From assembly GCF_000355675.1 (NCBI RefSeq), contig NC_020888.1, positions 1,666,883 to 1,730,882 of the forward strand: a stretch of 64,000 bases of DNA. The letters are read 5' to 3'. Positions 1 to 9,909 of this stretch are shown here, piece after piece; position 1 is the first letter of the stretch, and each line of letters begins with the position of its first letter. The DNA comes from Thalassolituus oleivorans MIL-1. Its GTDB lineage: Bacteria > Pseudomonadota > Gammaproteobacteria > Pseudomonadales > Oceanobacteraceae. Position numbers and translations under genes: made by a program. The notes beneath the pieces are model-generated. The model ran no database searches, was not told the origin of the DNA, and was given only the letters and a program-made list of their open reading frames with translations.

Positions 1-1
1 C

Positions 2-1222
2 GACATTATTCAAGAGCCGACCGATCAGCAATATTTATTCTCACTACGCGGTGTTCAAGCGTTAGAAGAGAATACCGGTGTGACCAATGCAGATTTTCTA
101 TTAGCCCGTAAACCATTATTTCAACGGCTACGATATCGTGCGTGGTCTGATCCAACGGCCAGCAATCAAGCTGATGGATTGACCTGGCTTGAGCGCAAAC
201 AATATTTACAATTGCCCAGTCAGGGTAATATCAAGGCTCGGCAGTGGGCCAATGATTTGTATTCTGGGGCCGTAACCGACTGGGCATTTGCACAAAGCAT
301 TTTGACCTATTTCCGACAAAATCCTTTTTTCTACACATTAGAACCACCGCTACTTAAAGATAACGATATTGACGAGTTTTTATTTAGTACCCAGCGCGGT
401 TTTTGTGCCCATTATGCCTCGGCGATGACGTTTGTTGCGCGTTCGGTTGGTATACCTGCGCGAGTCGTTGTCGGGTATCAAGGTGGTGAGTGGAATGCGC
501 AAGAAAACTATTTGACGGTACGTCAATACGATGCTCATGCGTGGGTGGAGTTATGGATTCCTACTATGGGGTGGATGCGGTTCGACCCAACGGCAGCGGT
601 CGCACCGGATCGAATTGAATATGGCCTAGAGCGAGCAGTAGAAAAGGAAGGTACTTTTTTACGTGAGCAAATATTCTCTAGCCATAAAATGCGCGGTATA
701 AGCTGGATTAACAGTCTGCGTTTAAAACTTGATTCGGCTAACTACTATTGGCAGCGCTGGGTGCTGTCTTACGATAAGCAGCGCCAAGGTAAGTTATTAA
801 AGCAATGGTTTGATCGCGGTAGTTATCTTGATGGCCTCTATATGCTTGCGGCTGTTTTGGGTGGATTGTTTCTATTGTCGGCTATTGTGTTGTGGTGGCG
901 AGATAGACCAAAGCAATTGCCGCCGTTACAACGAGCTTGGGTGGCGTTACAGAATCGCGCACAGCGCAGTGGACTGGAGCCATTAATAGGTGAAACCGGC
1001 TCCAGTTACTTAGCGCGTTTAGGTCTTGCTTGGCCTGAACTCGATCAACAGAGCCGTGACGTTGCCAGTTTAATGGATGCGTTTTTATACGGTGAATTAA
1101 GTGAAAAAGCGGATAAGGCTGACTATAAAATGCTGGTTAGGCGATTAGGGCAGTTGCGTAAAAGCCTTCGGCCACGGACAAAAACATCCGCTACCAGCAA
1201 CGTTCATAAAGGGACCGTATGA
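2..1222 (+). CDS. Transglutaminase-like membrane protein (TgpA/DUF3488 type), C-terminal part
   Basis: The reading frame is open from base 2 with no convincing start, so the gene begins upstream of the window; about 406 codons are visible. The transglutaminase core shows the expected triad: Cys in RGFCAHYASA (codon at 404), His in DAHAWVE (codon at 536) and Asp in RFDPTA (codon at 584). One hydrophobic segment follows (about 829-890), then a cytoplasmic tail like the DUF4129-type tail of this family. In TgpA-like proteins several N-terminal membrane helices come first and the core lies in the periplasm; those helices would be outside the window. The in-frame GTG at 80 is not a credible start because it lies inside the conserved region. 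The 3' end overlaps a convergent gene by 78 bp. The physiological substrate is unknown. Confidence 0.85.
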   Translation, partial: DIIQEPTDQQYLFSLRGVQALEENTGVTNADFLLARKPLFQRLRYRAWSDPTASNQADGLTWLERKQYLQLPSQGNIKARQWANDLYSGAVTDWAFAQSILTYFRQNPFFYTLEPPLLKDNDIDEFLFSTQRGFCAHYASAMTFVARSVGIPARVVVGYQGGEWNAQENYLTVRQYDAHAWVELWIPTMGWMRFDPTAAVAPDRIEYGLERAVEKEGTFLREQIFSSHKMRGISWINSLRLKLDSANYYWQRWVLSYDKQRQGKLLKQWFDRGSYLDGLYMLAAVLGGLFLLSAIVLWWRDRPKQLPPLQRAWVALQNRAQRSGLEPLIGETGSSYLARLGLAWPELDQQSRDVASLMDAFLYGELSEKADKADYKMLVRRLGQLRKSLRPRTKTSATSNVHKGTV

Positions 1223-1804
1223 GCCGTGCTTCATATCGTTCACCATATTAGTGAATAAACTATCTTCCGATAGCGTACAGAGGGCACCAAAGCCATAAGC
1301 GCCATAGTAACTTAGCTGGTAGGCATTGCTGTTTTCAACCTTGTACAAGGCTAAACCCGGGCTAGCCGACAGTGGTAGCTCATCTTCAGGTTTTAATACC
1401 AGCAACTCCATACGCTGACCATTCAAACGTTGAAAATCGTCGATTTGCTCTGTTGTGATAGAAGCGGGTGCTAGTGCTATGGCGCGTAATTCTTGCTTAG
1501 TAAAGTGGCTTAATAATGAATCTAAATGACGCTGACTTACCGCATTGCATAAGCAATCGGGATTCCATAGGTGCAACAGAATAATTTGCTGTTCAATCTC
1601 GCTTGCGGGTAAGCGCTGCAAAATGGCCGACAAGGCTGTGTCCACAGCGCCTATCTGCATCGCTTCAACAGGATCGGTGTCTGCGACAAATGGCCTTAGT
1701 TGTTTCTGTTGAAACCACCAAAGACCAAAAAGAGATCCTCCCAGCCAAAGAGTGATAAGGGCGATTAAGAGTATGTGTTTAACGGTTGAGGTAGATGTCG
1801 TCAT
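1145..1804 (-). CDS. Membrane-anchored thioredoxin-fold-like protein (DUF6436-like)
   Basis: 219 residues. The N-terminus has a short polar stretch and one hydrophobic helix (about residues 10-30), so the rest is probably periplasmic. The region around residues 70-85 has a strand followed by a Cys-x-Cys in WNPDCLCNA, reminiscent of a thioredoxin active site, and the C-terminus carries another pair in GSGCFCPW. I place it in the DUF6436-like group from memory; the function is unknown. The ATG at 1804 is preferred over the upstream ATG at 1915, because the longer form would overlap the divergent ybbN-like gene and add a non-hydrophobic N-terminus ahead of the anchor. The 3' end runs 78 bp into the convergent transglutaminase gene. 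Confidence 0.6.
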   Translation of the reverse strand: MTTSTSTVKHILLIALITLWLGGSLFGLWWFQQKQLRPFVADTDPVEAMQIGAVDTALSAILQRLPASEIEQQIILLHLWNPDCLCNAVSQRHLDSLLSHFTKQELRAIALAPASITTEQIDDFQRLNGQRMELLVLKPEDELPLSASPGLALYKVENSNAYQLSYYGAYGFGALCTLSEDSLFTNMVNDMKHGSYGPFMNVAGSGCFCPWPKAFTQLP

Positions 1805-1894
1805 GGCTGAATTATAACAGACTGTAAGAATGTCACCCTCTAGGATTTTGGTGTATGTTAGCGCCATTCGTTGTTGCGCAACTGGAATTTCCTG

Positions 1895-2629
1895 ATGCCC
1901 AAGACCTTTCTTCAAGTTACTGATTCAAGTTTTTCCGTCTTGGTTGAAGATGGCTCGATGCATGCTCCTGTATTGGTCGACGTGTGGGCACCGCACTGTG
2001 CTCCTTGTCGCGCGTTAGAACCTTGGTTAAATACCCTTCAGCTTTCCATGCCAAATCTAACGATTGTGAAGCTGAATGCCGAAGCAGAAGTTGCGCTGGC
2101 GCAACGCTGGCAGATAAAACAATTACCGACCTTATTATTATTTGTTGGTGGCAAGTTGCAGGCTAGGGCAGCAGGAGTAATAACCGGTAAGCAATTACAA
2201 GAGTTCATGGCATCGGTGCTTATGCCTACGCAAATAAATGCAACCGATTCGTTAAACGCGCCTGCGCTACTCGCCGAATTAGAACAGCTTATCGTAAGTG
2301 AGCATTTTGAAGCGTTAGCGCAAAAAATAGCTACCCTGCCGGATGCGGTAACCCGCGCCCCGGCATTTCAACTATTAATCGCACGAGTAAATGCCCGTCA
2401 GTTTAAGCCGGAGCCTAACGATATTCATCAACACTTAGCAGCCAGTATTCAGAACGCCCGGCGCTTGGCGGCTGGCGAGGATTACTGCCAAGCGATTGAG
2501 ATATTGTTGGCCATCGAGGCCACACCCGATGAGCGCGAAATAATTGCTAATGCGCTACTACCCATTCTAGACACTATGCCGGATAGACGACGAGCGCATC
2601 AGTATCGACGCTTGTGGCTGCAGCGCTAA
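1895..2629 (+). CDS. ybbN: YbbN/CnoX-like thioredoxin-domain co-chaperone
   Basis: 244 residues: a thioredoxin domain (about 1-105) with the active site WAPHCAPC (Cys35, Cys38) and the cis-Pro motif QLPTLLLF, followed by a helical C-terminal half like the TPR-type repeats of YbbN/CnoX. Family members are cytoplasmic holdases that pass substrates to GroEL and protect proteins under bleach stress. Both active-site cysteines are present here, whereas the E. coli protein has an SxxC version, so redox activity is plausible. The ATG at 1895 fits the family N-terminus (MPKTFLQVTD) better than the in-frame TTG at 1871. It is divergent from the thioredoxin-like gene on the other strand. Confidence 0.85.
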   Translation: MPKTFLQVTDSSFSVLVEDGSMHAPVLVDVWAPHCAPCRALEPWLNTLQLSMPNLTIVKLNAEAEVALAQRWQIKQLPTLLLFVGGKLQARAAGVITGKQLQEFMASVLMPTQINATDSLNAPALLAELEQLIVSEHFEALAQKIATLPDAVTRAPAFQLLIARVNARQFKPEPNDIHQHLAASIQNARRLAAGEDYCQAIEILLAIEATPDEREIIANALLPILDTMPDRRRAHQYRRLWLQR

Positions 2630-2856
2630 AGCGGCGTTATTGTCATTTTGTCGAAAATGCGGGTCGTCTAACTTTTCCTTACAGGTCAATGGCTTAGCAT
2701 TTGTTGTTAAGTTGTAACCAACCGCAAAACTCATCCAGCAAACCCTCTAACTCCGACTATATTTGCTGTGTAATTTATCAGTAGAGCTAAGTTTTTAGTT
2801 CGATGAATTAAGCTGATGATCAAATTAAGCTAATGCGAGGTTGGGGAAGTAATACT

Positions 2857-4500
2857 ATGGATAAGGCTAAAATCACGATATCACAGCGGTTGTTGCTGAC
2901 TTTTAGTGCAGTATTTCTTGTAGTCGCGGCCTATCTGTTTTTTGAGGTATTGCAATATCGTGATGATATGTTGCGTGAAAAAAAAATAGAGCTTGGTCAG
3001 CTAATTGATGCTCAATCTTCACAGATTCAGGCTGTGATTCGTTCAGCTCAAGGCATGTCTAACCGTGAAGCGAAAACCCAAGCGGCCAATCTTGTGCGCC
3101 AAGTTCGTTATGATCAAAAGCAGTACTTTTTTATTATTGATGAAGATTTGAATATGGTCGTACATCCCTATCAGCCGGTACTTGAAGGTCAGTCGATGTT
3201 GGAGGCCAAAGATTCAAAAAAACGTGAATTATTTCAACGCATGAAAACCGAAGCGTTTAAGGACCGAGTTGGGTATTTGGAATATGAATGGCCCAAGCCG
3301 GGTAGTGATATTCCAGTGCTAAAGTTGACGGCTGTTACCAAAGTATCGGGTACAGATTGGATTGTTGGTACTGGTGTTTATATAGACGAGCTAGATGCCG
3401 CAGTGAATCAGCGTTTTATTCGCGCTGGCATATTATTAACCGCTTGGGGGTTCGTCATGTGGCTGTTGGGTCATTATTTTGTGACTTCCATTCAGCGACC
3501 ATTGGCGCGTATCGCACAAAACTTAACGGGTATGACTCAGGGCGATTTAAGTACTGAGTGTCCAACGTCCAGCACGGCTGAGATGGCTATCTTAGCGGAG
3601 GGCATTAATAGCATGCGCAAGAGAACGCAATCTCTCATTGCCGCAGTTCAAGACAATAGCCGTAATTTAACAAGGTCTACCGGAAAGTTAAAAACAAGCA
3701 TGCTGATTGTAAGTGATGGCTCTGAGCGTCAGCACAAAGAACTTGATAGGATCGCGGAATCCATGACCATGATGGTGGATACGATATTCTTAATGGCGGG
3801 GCATGCGCGTGACGCAGCCGATGACATGCAGTCAGCTAGTCAGCATGCCTGTGAGGGCGAAACCATTATGGATCAAGCGCGCAATCGGGTGTTTTCATTG
3901 TTAGATCAACTCGAAACCTCCGCAGCGGCCATTACCGAACTCAATAGTTCAGCTGCTCAAATTGCCTCTGTTGCGGAGGTAATTGCTAGTATCTCAGAGC
4001 AAACTAATTTGTTGGCGTTGAATGCCGCGATTGAAGCTGCCCGAGCCGGAGAATCAGGGCGCGGTTTTGCGGTAGTCGCCGACGAGGTTCGCACATTGGC
4101 GCAACGCACAGGAGTTGCCACTGACGAGATTAAACAAGTGATTGAAGTGATCACCAGTGGTTCTAAAGCGGCCGTTGACGCGATGGAACAGAGTGCTGAA
4201 GAGACTAAGGCTTGTGCCGAAGATGTTGATCACGCCCAACAACAATTGGCACTTATTTCTACCGCTATGACGAAGGTTAAAGATCTTAATCTCCAACTGG
4301 CAGCCGGTATTACTCAGCAAGAACAGGTTGCCCGTGAAATGAATAATAATTTAGGTGAGGTCACACGTGCTGCAGACGAACATCAAGTGACCGCCAGACA
4401 CTTAGATAAAGCTTGCAATGCTTTAACGGAACTCTCTGATTCGTTAGAGCAACAATTAACTCAATTCCGCACCGATACTGATATCAGGGCTGCAATCTAG
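2857..4500 (+). CDS. Methyl-accepting chemotaxis protein with single Cache sensor
   Basis: 547 residues. Order: cytoplasmic N-terminus, first membrane helix (about 12-32), periplasmic sCache_2-type sensor (about 35-180; motifs [16 protein letters not shown] and [12 protein letters not shown]), second helix (about 190-212), HAMP, and a long signalling coiled coil with the invariant hairpin tip around [19 protein letters not shown] (about 380-400). No C-terminal CheR-docking pentapeptide is visible. Cache sensors of this kind often bind small carboxylates, but the ligand cannot be read from the sequence. The start is set by a strong ribosome site GGGGAAG (2843-2849), seven bases before ATG 2857; the upstream in-frame ATG at 2833 has none. 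It is a single gene without che neighbours. Confidence 0.93.
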   Translation: MDKAKITISQRLLLTFSAVFLVVAAYLFFEVLQYRDDMLREKKIELGQLIDAQSSQIQAVIRSAQGMSNREAKTQAANLVRQVRYDQKQYFFIIDEDLNMVVHPYQPVLEGQSMLEAKDSKKRELFQRMKTEAFKDRVGYLEYEWPKPGSDIPVLKLTAVTKVSGTDWIVGTGVYIDELDAAVNQRFIRAGILLTAWGFVMWLLGHYFVTSIQRPLARIAQNLTGMTQGDLSTECPTSSTAEMAILAEGINSMRKRTQSLIAAVQDNSRNLTRSTGKLKTSMLIVSDGSERQHKELDRIAESMTMMVDTIFLMAGHARDAADDMQSASQHACEGETIMDQARNRVFSLLDQLETSAAAITELNSSAAQIASVAEVIASISEQTNLLALNAAIEAARAGESGRGFAVVADEVRTLAQRTGVATDEIKQVIEVITSGSKAAVDAMEQSAEETKACAEDVDHAQQQLALISTAMTKVKDLNLQLAAGITQQEQVAREMNNNLGEVTRAADEHQVTARHLDKACNALTELSDSLEQQLTQFRTDTDIRAAI

Positions 4501-4593
4501 ATAATTCTTACCGACAGCTTTGGCTCGCACTGGTTTCAATCGCCGTGCGGGCTAAGCATAATGAGCCAACTCGAAATTAAGAATGGGCACGTT

Positions 4594-5628
4594 ATGCAAA
4601 AGCGACAGCTAGGAACGACGGATATTCAAGTAACCGAACTTTGCCTCGGTACAATGACTTGGGGCGAACAAAATACCGAAGCGGAAGCACATCAACAACT
4701 CGACTTTGCCCTAGATGCGGGTATCAACTTTATCGATACCGCCGAAATGTATCCTGTGCCTCCTAAGGCAGAAACCCAAGGTCGTACGGAACAATATCTT
4801 GGAACTTGGATAGCTAAACGCGGCCGCCGTGATGACTTTATTCTGGCTACTAAAGTTGCAGGTCCTGGCGATTGGATGACGCATATTCGTAACGGCCCGC
4901 AACTCACCGCAGACCATATTCAGCAGGCATTGGATTCTAGTCTTAAACGCCTACAAACTGACTACATTGATCTTTATCAGATTCACTGGCCCGCTCGACC
5001 GACCAACTTTTTTGGCCGTCTTGGTTATGAACACGATGATGTAGAAACGACCCCGCTTGAAGAAACCTTGTTGGCATTAAAAACTCAATTAGAAAGCGGG
5101 AAGATACGACACTATGGTTTGTCCAACGAAACGCCGTGGGGCACGATGAAAGTTCTCGCGCTTGCTGATAAGTTGGGGATGCCTCGCCCAGTCAGTGTGC
5201 AGAACCCATACAACTTATTAAATCGTACTTATGAAATCGGTATGGCCGAAGTGTCGCATCGTGAGCAGGTAGGGTTATTGGCGTATTCGCCGATGGCATT
5301 TGGTATGTTGAGTGGCAAATACCTGAATGGACAACGACCAGAGAACGGTCGTATCACCTTATTTAGCCGTTTTACACGGTATACTAGTGAGCAATCCGAA
5401 GCTGCAATTACGCGCTATGTGGCACTTGCAAATGATATTGGTCTGTCACCGGCCCAGTTGGCACTCGCGTTTGTTACCCAACAAGGATTTGTTACTAGTA
5501 ATATTATTGGTGCCACAACGATGGCGCAGTTGGAAGAAAATATTCGCAGCGTTGATGTAATATTAAGCTCGGATGTTTTGGCAGAAATTGAAGTAATTCA
5601 TAAAGCCATTCCAAACCCAGCCCCATAA
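4594..5628 (+). CDS. tas: Aldo/keto reductase, Tas family
   Basis: 344 residues, matching the length of E. coli Tas (about 346). NADPH-dependent aldo/keto reductase with a TIM barrel. Visible family marks: LCLGTMTWGEQNTEAEAH near the N-terminus, the catalytic Asp/Tyr region in INFIDTAEMYPVPP, the Lys in ATKVAG, and the barrel strand DLYQIHWP with the inserted FFGRLGY loop typical of Tas. The second in-frame ATG (4594) was chosen because it lines up with the E. coli N-terminus; ATG 4561 would add 11 unaligned residues and also lacks a clear ribosome site. The physiological substrate is unknown; E. coli tas was named as a suppressor of tyrosine auxotrophy. Confidence 0.88.
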   Translation: MQKRQLGTTDIQVTELCLGTMTWGEQNTEAEAHQQLDFALDAGINFIDTAEMYPVPPKAETQGRTEQYLGTWIAKRGRRDDFILATKVAGPGDWMTHIRNGPQLTADHIQQALDSSLKRLQTDYIDLYQIHWPARPTNFFGRLGYEHDDVETTPLEETLLALKTQLESGKIRHYGLSNETPWGTMKVLALADKLGMPRPVSVQNPYNLLNRTYEIGMAEVSHREQVGLLAYSPMAFGMLSGKYLNGQRPENGRITLFSRFTRYTSEQSEAAITRYVALANDIGLSPAQLALAFVTQQGFVTSNIIGATTMAQLEENIRSVDVILSSDVLAEIEVIHKAIPNPAP

Positions 5629-5652
5629 CTAACACTCCAAATCGAGGCGGCG

Positions 5653-6171
5653 ATGAACCGACAGCAAGCACTCTTTGGTCGTTTCAGTGCCGACCTTCCA
5701 GCGGGAAAAGTTGAATGGATCGGCGTTCGTCCAGCGCGCCGGGAACCTATGATTCGGATAACCGAGGCGGAAGCCATCGCCTCGCTTGGATTGAAGGGCG
5801 ATCGTCGTATGGACGGCAGTCCTGGTTCTGGTCGGCAAGTGACGTTTATTAGCGCCGAACATATTGATGTAGTTGCCCAGCTACTGAAATACAGCAGTAT
5901 TGATCCCGCGCGCTTACGCCGCAATATTGTTATTAGCGGCGTTAACTTAAATGCATTAAGGCATCAACAATTTCGTATTGGCGACGCCATATTTCTAGCA
6001 ACTGCTGCCTGTCATCCTTGTTCTCGCATGGATGAAGTGTTGGGGCAGGGCGGTCATGCCGCGATGCTGGGGCATGGTGGCTTATGCGCAAAGATATTGC
6101 GTGGTGGCAGCATAAAAGTAGGAGATGAAGTCGTGTGTTTATTGGATGGCGAGCGTTTGCCTGAAGGGTAA
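5653..6171 (+). CDS. MOSC domain protein
   Basis: 172 residues forming a single MOSC (molybdenum cofactor sulfurase C-terminal) domain. The family Cys is seen in ACHPCSRMDE, and the surrounding strands GLKGDRR, RQVTFISAEH, RRNIVISGVNLNAL and FRIGDAIFL are characteristic of the stand-alone bacterial group. Members bind sulfur on the conserved Cys and are linked to metal-sulfur cofactor chemistry or reduction of N-hydroxylated compounds; the exact role here is open. Ribosome site GAGGCGG lies just upstream of ATG 5653. It follows tas by 24 bp and may share its transcript. Confidence 0.85.
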   Translation: MNRQQALFGRFSADLPAGKVEWIGVRPARREPMIRITEAEAIASLGLKGDRRMDGSPGSGRQVTFISAEHIDVVAQLLKYSSIDPARLRRNIVISGVNLNALRHQQFRIGDAIFLATAACHPCSRMDEVLGQGGHAAMLGHGGLCAKILRGGSIKVGDEVVCLLDGERLPEG

Positions 6172-6239
6172 ATTGTTCGAATTAAGTTGCAACTCTTACG
6201 CTGTTTGGTTATTTGTAAGGGAAAACTAAGGACAGTGCG

Positions 6240-6734
6240 ATGGAATTATTAAAACATTGGAAAGAAATCGTTAGTGTTGTGCTGGCAGGACAAAAGTCGA
6301 GCATTCATTGTTCTGTTGCATCCGTTGATAGCAACGGACTACCGAATGTCACGCCAATAGGCACCGTGTTTCTTCGGGATAATGCGACTGGGTATTATTT
6401 TGATACTTTCACCTCACAGCTCGCTAAAAATATTGAAACCAATCCTAATATCTGCCTGATGGCGGTGAATACCAAATCATCCTATTGGTTTAAATCACTA
6501 TTAAAAGGACGGTTCGCGACACCGCCAGGTGTGCGTTTGTATGGAACGGTCGGTGAGCTGCGCGAAGCGACGGCGGCAGAAAAACAAACGATAGAGATAA
6601 GAATAAAACCAACTCGCTGGATGAAGGGTAGTCAACTGATTTGGTCCGACTTTACCCATGTGCGTGATATCCAATTTACCCACTTTCGACCTGTTCAGTA
6701 TCCCAGAATGATGGCGCATTTGTGGAATGATTGA
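6240..6734 (+). CDS. Pyridoxamine 5'-phosphate oxidase-family FMN-binding protein
   Basis: 164 residues with a split-barrel flavin-binding pattern: SIHCSVASVDSNGLPNVTPIG at the N-terminus, then TGYYFDTFTSQLAKNIETNP, and a barrel strand VRLYGTVGELREAT. Proteins of this superfamily use FMN (or F420/haem in other branches) for small redox reactions; this one is not pdxH, lacking its length and C-terminal signature. Ribosome site AAGGAC is seven bases before the ATG. It sits between a MOSC protein and a glutaredoxin, a loose redox neighbourhood. Substrate unknown. Confidence 0.78.
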   Translation: MELLKHWKEIVSVVLAGQKSSIHCSVASVDSNGLPNVTPIGTVFLRDNATGYYFDTFTSQLAKNIETNPNICLMAVNTKSSYWFKSLLKGRFATPPGVRLYGTVGELREATAAEKQTIEIRIKPTRWMKGSQLIWSDFTHVRDIQFTHFRPVQYPRMMAHLWND

Positions 6735-6773
6735 ACCCTCGGTTTTGAAATTTCCAGAGCATGGAGCTATCAA

Positions 6774-7100
6774 TTGACGAAAATTATTTTATTGTTTCTC
6801 GCGTTAGTTGTTTTTGATCAGCGCGATAAAATACTACATTACATTAATCCACCACCTGACTATGCCGCATTACATGATGGTAAGGTTATTTTATATGCCA
6901 CCTCTTGGTGTGGTTACTGCAAAAAAGCTCGCCAATTTTTAGATCAAAAGAAGATTCCGTATTTCGAATATGATATTGAAAAATCGGAAGAGGGTAAGCG
7001 CCAGCATCGTGCGCTTGGTGGTAGTGGCGTGCCTGTTTTATTGGTAAACGGCAGTGTGATAAAAGGCTACAGTCCAAGTGAAATATTGGCGAACCTATAG
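6774..7100 (+). CDS. Membrane-anchored glutaredoxin
   Basis: 108 residues: a short hydrophobic N-terminus (about 3-14) that may act as an anchor or uncleaved signal, a linker, then a compact glutaredoxin domain with the active site SWCGYCKKA (CxxC), the substrate Pro in GSGVPVLLVNG, and the C-terminal GYSPSEI loop. It is expected to reduce mixed disulfides. The start is TTG 6774, supported by GGAG (6763-6766) seven bases upstream; no in-frame ATG gives a better N-terminus. A strong hairpin terminator follows. Confidence 0.82.
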   Translation: MTKIILLFLALVVFDQRDKILHYINPPPDYAALHDGKVILYATSWCGYCKKARQFLDQKKIPYFEYDIEKSEEGKRQHRALGGSGVPVLLVNGSVIKGYSPSEILANL

Positions 7101-7128
7101 AGGTTTAAGTAACGGTTTAAGTTGATGT

Positions 7129-7156
7129 AAATAACCCCTGCTTGCAGGGGTTATTT
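7129..7156. terminator. Bidirectional terminator between glutaredoxin and lipoprotein genes
   Basis: A perfect 12-bp stem (AAATAACCCCTG paired with CAGGGGTTATTT) with a CTTG loop. It has an A-rich left arm and a T-rich right arm and lies between two convergent genes, so it can serve both. Confidence 0.88.
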
Positions 7157-7179
7157 ATGTTTAAGCAGCGTAAGTATTC

Positions 7180-9531
7180 TTACTCTGTAGTCGATTCACC
7201 CGCAATATATCGGGGTGCATCAGTTACGGTAGGAACCGCTTCGTTGTTTAGTGTCCCATTTACCGTAGTCGGCACCGGCACAGCAGGATCGTTCAATACT
7301 AAGCTAGTACATTGACCATCGGTACGTTCCATTTTTTGTTCGATCTCTAAGGCTTTAACTACGTATTCGTCATCGCTGCCAACGACCACCGCATCCGCTA
7401 TATTAAATGCGGGTGTGAAGTAGCCGCGTTCTGTGTCCGTTAGGCTAGGAATTCCCCATAAATCGCCTAGTCCTCCGTAGTTAAGCATAACGGTTTGACC
7501 ATCGTAATTACCGGCGCTGCCGGTGCGATCATTGGCATCTTCATGACGATAGGTGAATTCTAAGGGCTTATCGAAGCTTACGATGTCACCCGAAGAGTCA
7601 ATAAGGGCTGCCTGACGATTCCAAGAATTAGGGCCAGTCTCAAATTCGTAGAAAACAGTCACAATTTCAGAATCATAAACATCAGTAGTCGCACTTAGGC
7701 TAGAGGTATCGGTTACCATACCGCCGGAGCGAACTCCCCACGGATGCTGATTGTTGCTGCTATTTTCTGAATCGGTTGGATAGGCAACGGCATCGGTACT
7801 GATCATTAGTTCAAGTGTATTCGCACCAGAATTGGATATGGTGTAAGTGATTGGAGATCCAACATCTGTGCTATCGGTTAAGTATGGGCCATCGTAGGTA
7901 TCAAGATCCGACGATGTCATACCAGCCTTAGGACAGTTTTCATAGCAATAGAGAGTTGCGGTGCCGCTGTCGAATAATTCACCTGTACCTGTTTCATTAC
8001 CGGTGACAAACTCCTGCTTGAAGAAGGTGATTGCCGTGCTGCCCTCAAGAAATTGAACGCCTCCGCCTAACTGATTTGAAAACATATGAAGGTTTTGGCC
8101 TGACATTAAACTCATTGCAACAGGTGACTCTAGCTCGACTCGATTTTGTCCGTTTTCACCATACTCAACAGTGGCTGTTTTAATAAAGTCACCAGATTCA
8201 GAATCGTATACAACGATAAAGTTGGTGCCAGTATTGTTCGAATTATTCCATTCAAAGTATTCGAACTCGATACCATCAATATCGGTTAAATTCAGTGATA
8301 TAACGGTGTTTTTCATTAAGCGTCCCTTAGCTTGGATTAATTCATACTCAGTGCCGGTAGTACCATCGAAGGTTTCTCGTTGAACGGTAACACCAGAAAG
8401 ATCGTCCTGACCTCCTTCGGTCCAAATACCCCAATAGCTGGCATAACCGCGTGAATCATAGTTACCATCAATATCTGCGTCATACAAAAATGGAAAGCCG
8501 GAATTTAATTCGACCGATGATCCGTTTGCTACTGAATATAAACCATAGCGCCAAACCGTTTCTGTAAAGCTATTGCGTGATAGGCAAGTGCCACTTTGGT
8601 CATCGTTTTTATAAGCCAGTTGCTCGAAGGTCGCCGCTTTTTGTAGTAGTAAATTGTCGCTGTTGTAAGAAATCGCAAAGGCTTTATTCGCCTCCGCGGC
8701 GTCGTTACCTATCTGGCGAAAGCCAGTTAATGCTATGCCGTTATCTTCCGATGGATTAACAACAACACTTGCCGCGGTTTCGTACATTTCTTCCGGCCCG
8801 CGAATGGATGACTCATATAAGGTAAAGCCTTGGAAGCCAGCAAGCGTATCAACCGTCGCTAACTCCCCTTTACCGTAAGCATCTGGATCGTCTGAATCGA
8901 GTGCATCTGAGAATTGGTAGCTAAGAACAAAAGAACCAAAAGGGTTTTGTTCTGAAGCGCCTTCACTGATAACTCCGTTAACTCGAATCGCCTGACTGGA
9001 ATCACCGTTATCCATAACAAACCAAATATGCACATTCAATGGAGCATCCGACGCTTCGCCGCGAGTTGAGTCTACAGTGACTTCGGTGTAGTTAACGGCA
9101 CCTTGGCTCCCGGAGCTTTGATCGTTATCGCCACTGTCGTTTTCAAAGCAACTATCCATATCTGCTAACACGGTATACGGCCCCTCATTGACCTCTAATT
9201 CAGGTTTTAGTTGGCCGATAAAACACAAAATACTATCAACAGTTGCGAGTGGTTCTAGTGCTTCCAACCATACGTGAGAACGCTGCGGAGCATCACTATA
9301 GTCTGTTCCCGTTTCGAGGAAGCCTCCTTCTGATGCTGGGGCTTGGGCAAGGAATGCTGGTGCTTGATTTGTATCTGATGCTTTCGGCTCTACCAAAGAT
9401 ATTTGTGACGGTAGAACTAAGTCTGAGGAACTAATGGTATTCGTTGTGTCGCTGCTGGCTGAGTCTGAAGCGCCATTGCTGCAGGCTCCCAGCGCCAAAC
9501 ACAAGTTGAGAGCAAGGAGTTTTCTAGTCAT
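7180..9531 (-). CDS. Large hypothetical lipoprotein
   Basis: 783 residues. The N-terminus is a type II signal peptide with lipobox LGAC (lipidated Cys at about residue 17), followed by a Ser/Asp/Asn-rich linker. The rest is acidic, rich in Gly, Ser, Thr and Asp, with short beta-type segments and a few cysteines (for example LYCYENC), suggesting a surface-exposed or periplasmic beta-rich protein held in a membrane. No catalytic motif or known repeat could be recognised. It is monocistronic, ends at a strong bidirectional terminator, and is followed upstream by a 378-bp gap. Function unknown; a substrate-binding, adhesive or cell-surface role would all fit. Confidence 0.85.
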   Translation of the reverse strand: MTRKLLALNLCLALGACSNGASDSASSDTTNTISSSDLVLPSQISLVEPKASDTNQAPAFLAQAPASEGGFLETGTDYSDAPQRSHVWLEALEPLATVDSILCFIGQLKPELEVNEGPYTVLADMDSCFENDSGDNDQSSGSQGAVNYTEVTVDSTRGEASDAPLNVHIWFVMDNGDSSQAIRVNGVISEGASEQNPFGSFVLSYQFSDALDSDDPDAYGKGELATVDTLAGFQGFTLYESSIRGPEEMYETAASVVVNPSEDNGIALTGFRQIGNDAAEANKAFAISYNSDNLLLQKAATFEQLAYKNDDQSGTCLSRNSFTETVWRYGLYSVANGSSVELNSGFPFLYDADIDGNYDSRGYASYWGIWTEGGQDDLSGVTVQRETFDGTTGTEYELIQAKGRLMKNTVISLNLTDIDGIEFEYFEWNNSNNTGTNFIVVYDSESGDFIKTATVEYGENGQNRVELESPVAMSLMSGQNLHMFSNQLGGGVQFLEGSTAITFFKQEFVTGNETGTGELFDSGTATLYCYENCPKAGMTSSDLDTYDGPYLTDSTDVGSPITYTISNSGANTLELMISTDAVAYPTDSENSSNNQHPWGVRSGGMVTDTSSLSATTDVYDSEIVTVFYEFETGPNSWNRQAALIDSSGDIVSFDKPLEFTYRHEDANDRTGSAGNYDGQTVMLNYGGLGDLWGIPSLTDTERGYFTPAFNIADAVVVGSDDEYVVKALEIEQKMERTDGQCTSLVLNDPAVPVPTTVNGTLNNEAVPTVTDAPRYIAGESTTE

Positions 9532-9909
9532 GATCTGAGGTCTCTATTCGGGGAGGTGGCTGCGATTTAATTGAGAAAATCAGCAGATGTTTTCACTCTA
9601 GTAGATGAATTAAAATGTGCCCGAAAAATAAGATGAGAATGATAAAAGCTAATTTTTCATAAACCTCTTCTTGTAATTACCATGACATTTTTACTGATTG
9701 GGTCGTTTTAGGACTTGCTTTCGGCTTGGCGGACTTCGCCCTTATTTGAGATTCTGTTGTACAATGTTATGAGGAATTTGCTAGCTTAGTAGCGTTTCTT
9801 AAGAGTTGAAAATAAACTAATTAATGTCACTACAGTAAATTTGGCATTGTATGATTTTTAACTTTCCGGTTTAGGAATGGTTTTTTGAAGTTTTAATTAG
9901 GCACGAAGC
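9532..9909. other. Gene-free stretch between lipoprotein and small membrane gene
   Basis: AT-rich, with no open frame of note on either strand and no tRNA-like structure. It must hold the leftward promoter for the large lipoprotein and a rightward one for the small membrane protein. I could not identify either with confidence; TACAAT near 9761 is a possible -10 but has no matching -35. Confidence 0.5.
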
